From positions 1 through 10,060 of the forward strand of contig CAJWUE010000053.1 in NCBI GenBank assembly GCA_913047775.1: DNA of 10,060 nt, given 5' to 3'. The notes beneath the pieces are model-generated. The model had not been told where the DNA came from, searched no databases, and was given only the letters and a program-made list of their open reading frames with translations. Positions within the stretch are counted from its first letter, which is position 1. Every line of letters starts with the position of its first letter. The stretch comes from GCA-002731945 sp913047775. Its GTDB lineage: Bacteria > Pseudomonadota > Alphaproteobacteria > MED-G09. Shown here one piece after another: positions 6,716 to 10,060 of this stretch. A program made the position numbers and the translations under genes.

Positions 6716-7819
6716 ATGAAAAAAAATAAAACGAAAAAATTTGGACGTCGTGAATTCCTTGTTACAGGTGGTTCTAGTCTATTGCTTAGTGGATTGATAA
6801 ATAAACCAGCTCTTTCGAAAAATATCAGAAGACTAGTAATGGCAAGTACCTGGCCAAAAAATTTTCCTGGTCTTGGGACTTCCCCAGAAAGAATAGCCCG
6901 TCACATTAAAATTGCCACTGAAGGAGAAATTGAGATAAAAGTCTACGCAGCTGGGGAACTTGTTCCGGCTTTAGAGGCTTTTGATGCGGCTACAAGCGGA
7001 GTTGCAGATTTATACAACGGTGCGGAATATTACTGGCAAGGTAAAAACATAGGTTTTAATTTTTTTACCTCTGTACCTTTTGGAATGACTGCCAACGAAT
7101 TAAATGCATGGATAGATCATGGTGGTGGTCGAGAGCTTTGGAATAAATTAAGTGAAAGGTTTAATGTCATAGCGTTTCAATCAGCTAATACAGGTGTTCA
7201 AATGGGTGGGTGGTTTAATAAAGAAATTAATGACATAGATGACCTAAAAGGATTAAAGATAAGAATGCCTGGGCTTGGCGGTGAAGTATTAAAAAGATTG
7301 GGATCAGCAACGGTTGTGCTTCCAGGTGGAGAAATTTTCCCGAGTTTACAATCTGGGGCTATTGACGCTACTGAGTGGGTTGGCCCTTGGAATGATCTCG
7401 CTTTTGCATTTTATCAGGTATCAAAATATTACTATTGGCCAGGATTCCATGAGCCTGGAGCTGGTTTAGCTACAGGAATTAATCTTGATACATGGAATTC
7501 TTTAACAAAAAGTCAACAATCAATATTTAAAAAGATTCTATCTCATGAAAATACTTACACTTTATCAGAATTTAATCATCACAATGCTATAGCTTTAGGA
7601 ACACTTATTAATAAACATAAGGTTTCAATGAGAACATTTTCAAAGGAAATTATGAAAAAATTTAAAGAAAAATCGGAAGAGGTTATTGAAGATGTATCTA
7701 CTAAAGATCCAATTGCAAAAGAAATATATTTATCTTTTAGAGATTCATTCGCGAGACTAAGAGAATGGACTAAAAAATCAGAACAAGCTTATTTGTCTGC
7801 TAGAGATAACATTAAATGA
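6716..7819 (+). CDS. TRAP transporter substrate-binding protein, TakP/FcbT1-like, with a Tat signal
   Basis: This periplasmic receptor captures an organic acid and delivers it to the sodium-driven TRAP permease encoded by the next two genes. I choose the ATG at 6716, giving 367 residues, because it places a normal twin-arginine signal at the N-terminus: basic MKKNKTKK, then RREFL (11-15), then a hydrophobic run ending near residue 34. A frame-open TTG at 6680 would overlap bpt and bury this signal. The mature part closely resembles the TakP group for 2-oxo/monocarboxylates: STWPKNFPGLGTS (44-56), VYAAGELVPALEAFDA (76-91), NTGVQMGGWFNKEI (158-171), LKIRMPGLGGEVL (180-192), and LPGGEIFPSLQSGAIDATEW (202-221). 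R183 is the likely carboxylate anchor, with Q162, E220 and W221 probably lining the site. The group identification is strong; the ligand (pyruvate, 2-oxobutyrate, lactate or similar) is inferred. Confidence 0.93.
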   Translation: MKKNKTKKFGRREFLVTGGSSLLLSGLINKPALSKNIRRLVMASTWPKNFPGLGTSPERIARHIKIATEGEIEIKVYAAGELVPALEAFDAATSGVADLYNGAEYYWQGKNIGFNFFTSVPFGMTANELNAWIDHGGGRELWNKLSERFNVIAFQSANTGVQMGGWFNKEINDIDDLKGLKIRMPGLGGEVLKRLGSATVVLPGGEIFPSLQSGAIDATEWVGPWNDLAFAFYQVSKYYYWPGFHEPGAGLATGINLDTWNSLTKSQQSIFKKILSHENTYTLSEFNHHNAIALGTLINKHKVSMRTFSKEIMKKFKEKSEEVIEDVSTKDPIAKEIYLSFRDSFARLREWTKKSEQAYLSARDNIK

Positions 7820-8316
7820 ATTTTCTAAAAAGCATTAATGAATCTGTAGGTAAAAATATATCTTGGATAATAATCATAATGGTAGTTGTACAGATTATTA
7901 TAGTTCTAGCGAGATATGTTTTCGGAATTGGTTTTATTAAATTACAGGAATTAATGATTTATATGCATGGGATGTTATTTACCTTAGCGTCTGGTTACAC
8001 CCTTCTTCACGATGAACATGTAAGGGTCGATGTAATATATCGAGAATCATCTCTTCGGTATAAAAGTTATATTAATTTCTTTGGATCAATTTTTTTATTG
8101 TTTCCCTTTATTTACATTCTTATAAAAACAAGTCTTCCATACGTACAAAGATCATGGAGAATTCTTGAAGGGTCCCCAGTAACTAGTGGCTTAAATGCTA
8201 CTTATATTCTTAAAACGGTATTAATAATATTTCCCCTTCTTCTTCTAATACAGGCGATAGTTTTATTAATAGACTCTTTAAAAATCATTAGGAAAAATTA
8301 TGGTAGATCATCTTGA
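7816..8316 (+). CDS. TRAP transporter small permease subunit (DctQ type)
   Basis: This is the small four-helix membrane subunit of a TRAP transporter, which clamps the large permease and helps dock the binding protein. The 166 residues contain four hydrophobic segments (about 15-37, 47-65, 86-106 and 129-152). The diagnostic middle stretch runs through LQELMIYMHGMLFTLASGY (43-61) and HDEHVRVDVIY (65-75), the usual DctQ pattern of an acidic residue in helix 2 and a charged loop after it. EGSPVTSGL (118-126) precedes the last helix. Its ATG overlaps the binding-protein stop (ATGA), and its end overlaps the large permease start by 17 bases, so the three genes must be cotranscribed and probably translated together. 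Confidence 0.92.
   Translation: MNFLKSINESVGKNISWIIIIMVVVQIIIVLARYVFGIGFIKLQELMIYMHGMLFTLASGYTLLHDEHVRVDVIYRESSLRYKSYINFFGSIFLLFPFIYILIKTSLPYVQRSWRILEGSPVTSGLNATYILKTVLIIFPLLLLIQAIVLLIDSLKIIRKNYGRSS
8290..8293 (+). promoter_or_regulatory. Ribosome-binding site of the large TRAP permease gene
   Basis: AGGA lies six bases before the ATG at 8300, inside the 3' end of the small permease gene. It supports the chosen start, which overlaps the upstream gene by 17 bases. Confidence 0.5.
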
Positions 8317-9853
8317 TCTCTTAATGTTTTTATTTGCCTGTTTAGTCTTAATAGCTGGCTTTCCCGTAGCCTTTTCTTTAGCTGGAACGGCAATATTTTT
8401 TGCTTTTTTGGGGGATGTTATGGGTGTTTTCCCTATTCAATTCCTAGGAGCAATACCTCAACGTATTTTTGGTACAATGACCAATGAAATTCTTATAGCA
8501 GTGCCACTATTTATATTTATGGGAACGATACTTGAAAAATCAAAAGTTGCTGAAGATTTATTAGAAAATATGGGGAGATTACTGAAAGGTATAAGGGGTG
8601 GCCTAGGAATCTCAGTTACTATTGTAGGTGCCTTGTTAGCTGCTTCGACAGGTATAGTTGGCGCAACCGTTGTAACTATGGGATTGCTATCATTGCCTAC
8701 AATGCTAAATAAAGGTTATGACCCAAAATTAGCTAGCGGCACTATAGCAGCCGCTGGAACTTTAGGTCAGATTATTCCCCCCTCAATAGTATTAATACTT
8801 CTTGGGGATGTTATATCTAATGCATATCAGAAATCTCAATTAGATATAGGAATTTTTAGCCCTGAAACAGTATCCGTTGGAGATTTGTTTGCAGGTTCTT
8901 TAATGCCAGGATTATTTTTAGTATCTTTCTATATCTTTTATCAGATTCTTAAATCTTATATTGACCCCGAATCTACTCCAAATTATGAAGGAGATCTAAA
9001 AGATGTAAATTTATCAGCCCTTATAAAGACATTATTTCCTCCGTTAGTTTTAATTATTGCTGTGCTAGGTTCAATACTCACTGGTTTTGCAACACCTACT
9101 GAAGCAGCATCTGTTGGAGCAATTGGAGCTATCTTGCTTGCCGCTAATCGTGCTTCAAAAGAAAAAAATTCTTCAAAAGTATCTGCTATCTCATTTGTAA
9201 TATTAATAATTCTTACATCTTTCTATGATCTAAGAATAAGTAGATCTGATATAAGTTTTGTAGAAATATCTTTAATTGCTTTAGCTATAATTATTATGTC
9301 AATCTTTCTGATTTCAACATTAAAGTGCATATATAAACTTTATATTGAAAATATCTTAACTGATGCAGCTAAATCTTCCACCAAGATTACATCAATGGTT
9401 TTTATGATATTAATAGGGGCAACCTTATTTAGTTTAGTTTTTAGGGGTTTAGGAGGAGATGAAACCATTGAAAATTTTCTTACTAATCTCCCAGGGGGTA
9501 CTTTTAGTGCAATATTAATAGTTATGATTTCCATGTTTTTATTGGGATTTTTCTTAGATTTTATAGAAATAACTTTTGTTGTAGTACCTATAGTTGCTCC
9601 TGTGCTTTTTCAAATGGGCGTTGATCCTGTTTGGTTAGGAGTGATGATGGCTATAAACCTACAAACAAGTTTCTTAACACCACCATTTGGTTTTGCTCTT
9701 TTTTACCTAAGAGGTGTAGCCCCAGATAGCGTGAAAACTACAGATATATATCAAGGGGTTATACCTTTTATATTTATACAAATAATGATGCTTATTTTAT
9801 TGTCAATCTTTCCAGAAATTGCTACATGGTTACCAAATAAGATATTTAACTAA
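8300..9853 (+). CDS. TRAP transporter large permease subunit (DctM type), long FcbT3-like form
   Basis: This is the main sodium-coupled transport subunit, with a dozen or so membrane helices, working with the binding protein and small permease just upstream. Family motifs appear in order: NEILIAVPLFIFMGTILE (62-79), ASTGIVGATVVTMGLLSLP (115-133), TLGQIIPPSI (154-163), VGDLFAGSLMPG (193-204), TGFATPTEAASVGA (261-274), and SFLTPPFGFALFYLRGVAP (457-475). At 517 residues it exceeds the usual 420-440 of DctM. The excess lies in a loop around 173-190 and in a segment of about 60 residues at 290-350 that includes two extra hydrophobic stretches (about 296-309 and 319-341). Such enlarged subunits go with TakP/FcbT-type TRAP systems, which matches the binding protein. 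It converges with parC three bases downstream, leaving no room for a terminator. Confidence 0.95.
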   Translation: MVDHLDLLMFLFACLVLIAGFPVAFSLAGTAIFFAFLGDVMGVFPIQFLGAIPQRIFGTMTNEILIAVPLFIFMGTILEKSKVAEDLLENMGRLLKGIRGGLGISVTIVGALLAASTGIVGATVVTMGLLSLPTMLNKGYDPKLASGTIAAAGTLGQIIPPSIVLILLGDVISNAYQKSQLDIGIFSPETVSVGDLFAGSLMPGLFLVSFYIFYQILKSYIDPESTPNYEGDLKDVNLSALIKTLFPPLVLIIAVLGSILTGFATPTEAASVGAIGAILLAANRASKEKNSSKVSAISFVILIILTSFYDLRISRSDISFVEISLIALAIIIMSIFLISTLKCIYKLYIENILTDAAKSSTKITSMVFMILIGATLFSLVFRGLGGDETIENFLTNLPGGTFSAILIVMISMFLLGFFLDFIEITFVVVPIVAPVLFQMGVDPVWLGVMMAINLQTSFLTPPFGFALFYLRGVAPDSVKTTDIYQGVIPFIFIQIMMLILLSIFPEIATWLPNKIFN

Positions 9854-9856
9854 TTA

Positions 9857-10060
9857 TTATCTGGGGAAGCCTTTAGGAACAATCTTTCCTGTCTGACTTC
9901 TCTTTCCTATCCAATCTCTAACATTTTCAAAATGACGATTTCTTCCCGAGCTATCTTTTACGAACAAACCATCTTGACTATTTAATGAAATAATATCCTT
10001 TAAATATCCTTCCTTGTAACGTTGTAATCTTACGCCTTTGCCTTTTGACATCTCAGGAAG
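9857..10060 (-). CDS. parC: DNA topoisomerase IV subunit A (ParC), C-terminal end only
   Basis: Only the last 67 codons are in the window; the reading frame stays open to the right edge with Leu-Pro-Glu before the first internal Met, so the Met at 10051 is not the start. The stretch PEMSKGKGVRLQRYKEG is the typical start of the final GyrA/ParC beta-pinwheel repeat in alphaproteobacterial ParC, and RDWIGKRSQTGKIVPKGFPR is the usual tail. ParC and ParE together decatenate daughter chromosomes. Two TAA codons in a row close the gene. The protein ends directly after KGFPR, whereas I recall homologues carrying a few further residues. GyrA is the alternative, but the KGKG and KGFP tail favours ParC. 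Confidence 0.88.
   Translation of the reverse strand, partial: LPEMSKGKGVRLQRYKEGYLKDIISLNSQDGLFVKDSSGRNRHFENVRDWIGKRSQTGKIVPKGFPR

Noticed and set aside
9340..9534. Minus-strand frame inside the large TRAP permease gene
   Set aside because: It is antisense to conserved membrane segments and has no independent support.

Overview
The window looks like core chromosome of a low-GC, streamlined alphaproteobacterium, probably marine. I see AT-rich DNA (GC roughly one third by eye), tightly packed and overlapping genes, a TRAP transporter, and gene neighbours (glyA-nrdR-ribD, and RDD/arginyltransferase/parC) typical of Alphaproteobacteria. SAR11-like, AEGEAN-169-like or related groups are plausible, but I cannot assign a genus from this sequence alone. 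The standard code is used: TGG encodes Trp, and TGA is the stop of the RDD and dctP genes.

Left arm (about 1-3667, all minus strand). Reading leftward, the genes are a glycerophosphodiester phosphodiesterase, glyA (serine hydroxymethyltransferase), nrdR (ribonucleotide reductase repressor) and ribD (riboflavin biosynthesis, running off the left edge). glyA and nrdR share one base, so the two are probably translated in a coupled way. This is one-carbon, nucleotide and flavin housekeeping.

Right arm (3721-9853, all plus strand). A 53-bp divergent spacer separates the arms. Six genes then run with almost no gaps: an RDD membrane protein, an SLC13-type permease with two internal RCK_C domains, bpt (the aminoacyl-tRNA-protein transferase of the N-degron pathway), and a complete TRAP transporter (substrate-binding protein, small permease, large permease). 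The binding protein resembles the TakP/FcbT1 group that takes up 2-oxo and other monocarboxylic acids, and it carries a twin-arginine signal. The gene lengths, overlaps and spacing suggest one operon in which two carboxylate- or anion-type uptake systems flank a protein-degradation enzyme.

Right edge (9857 to end, minus strand). The C-terminal end of parC (topoisomerase IV subunit A) converges on the large TRAP permease gene with a 3-bp gap.

RDD, bpt and parC, and separately glyA-nrdR-ribD, are as I recall neighbours in many alphaproteobacteria. The two transporters therefore look like lineage-specific insertions into a conserved block. I found no CRISPR array, tRNA, rRNA, insertion sequence, phage gene or obvious undescribed system. 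The most interesting points are this interrupted synteny, the enlarged TRAP large permease and the close coupling of bpt to transporters.
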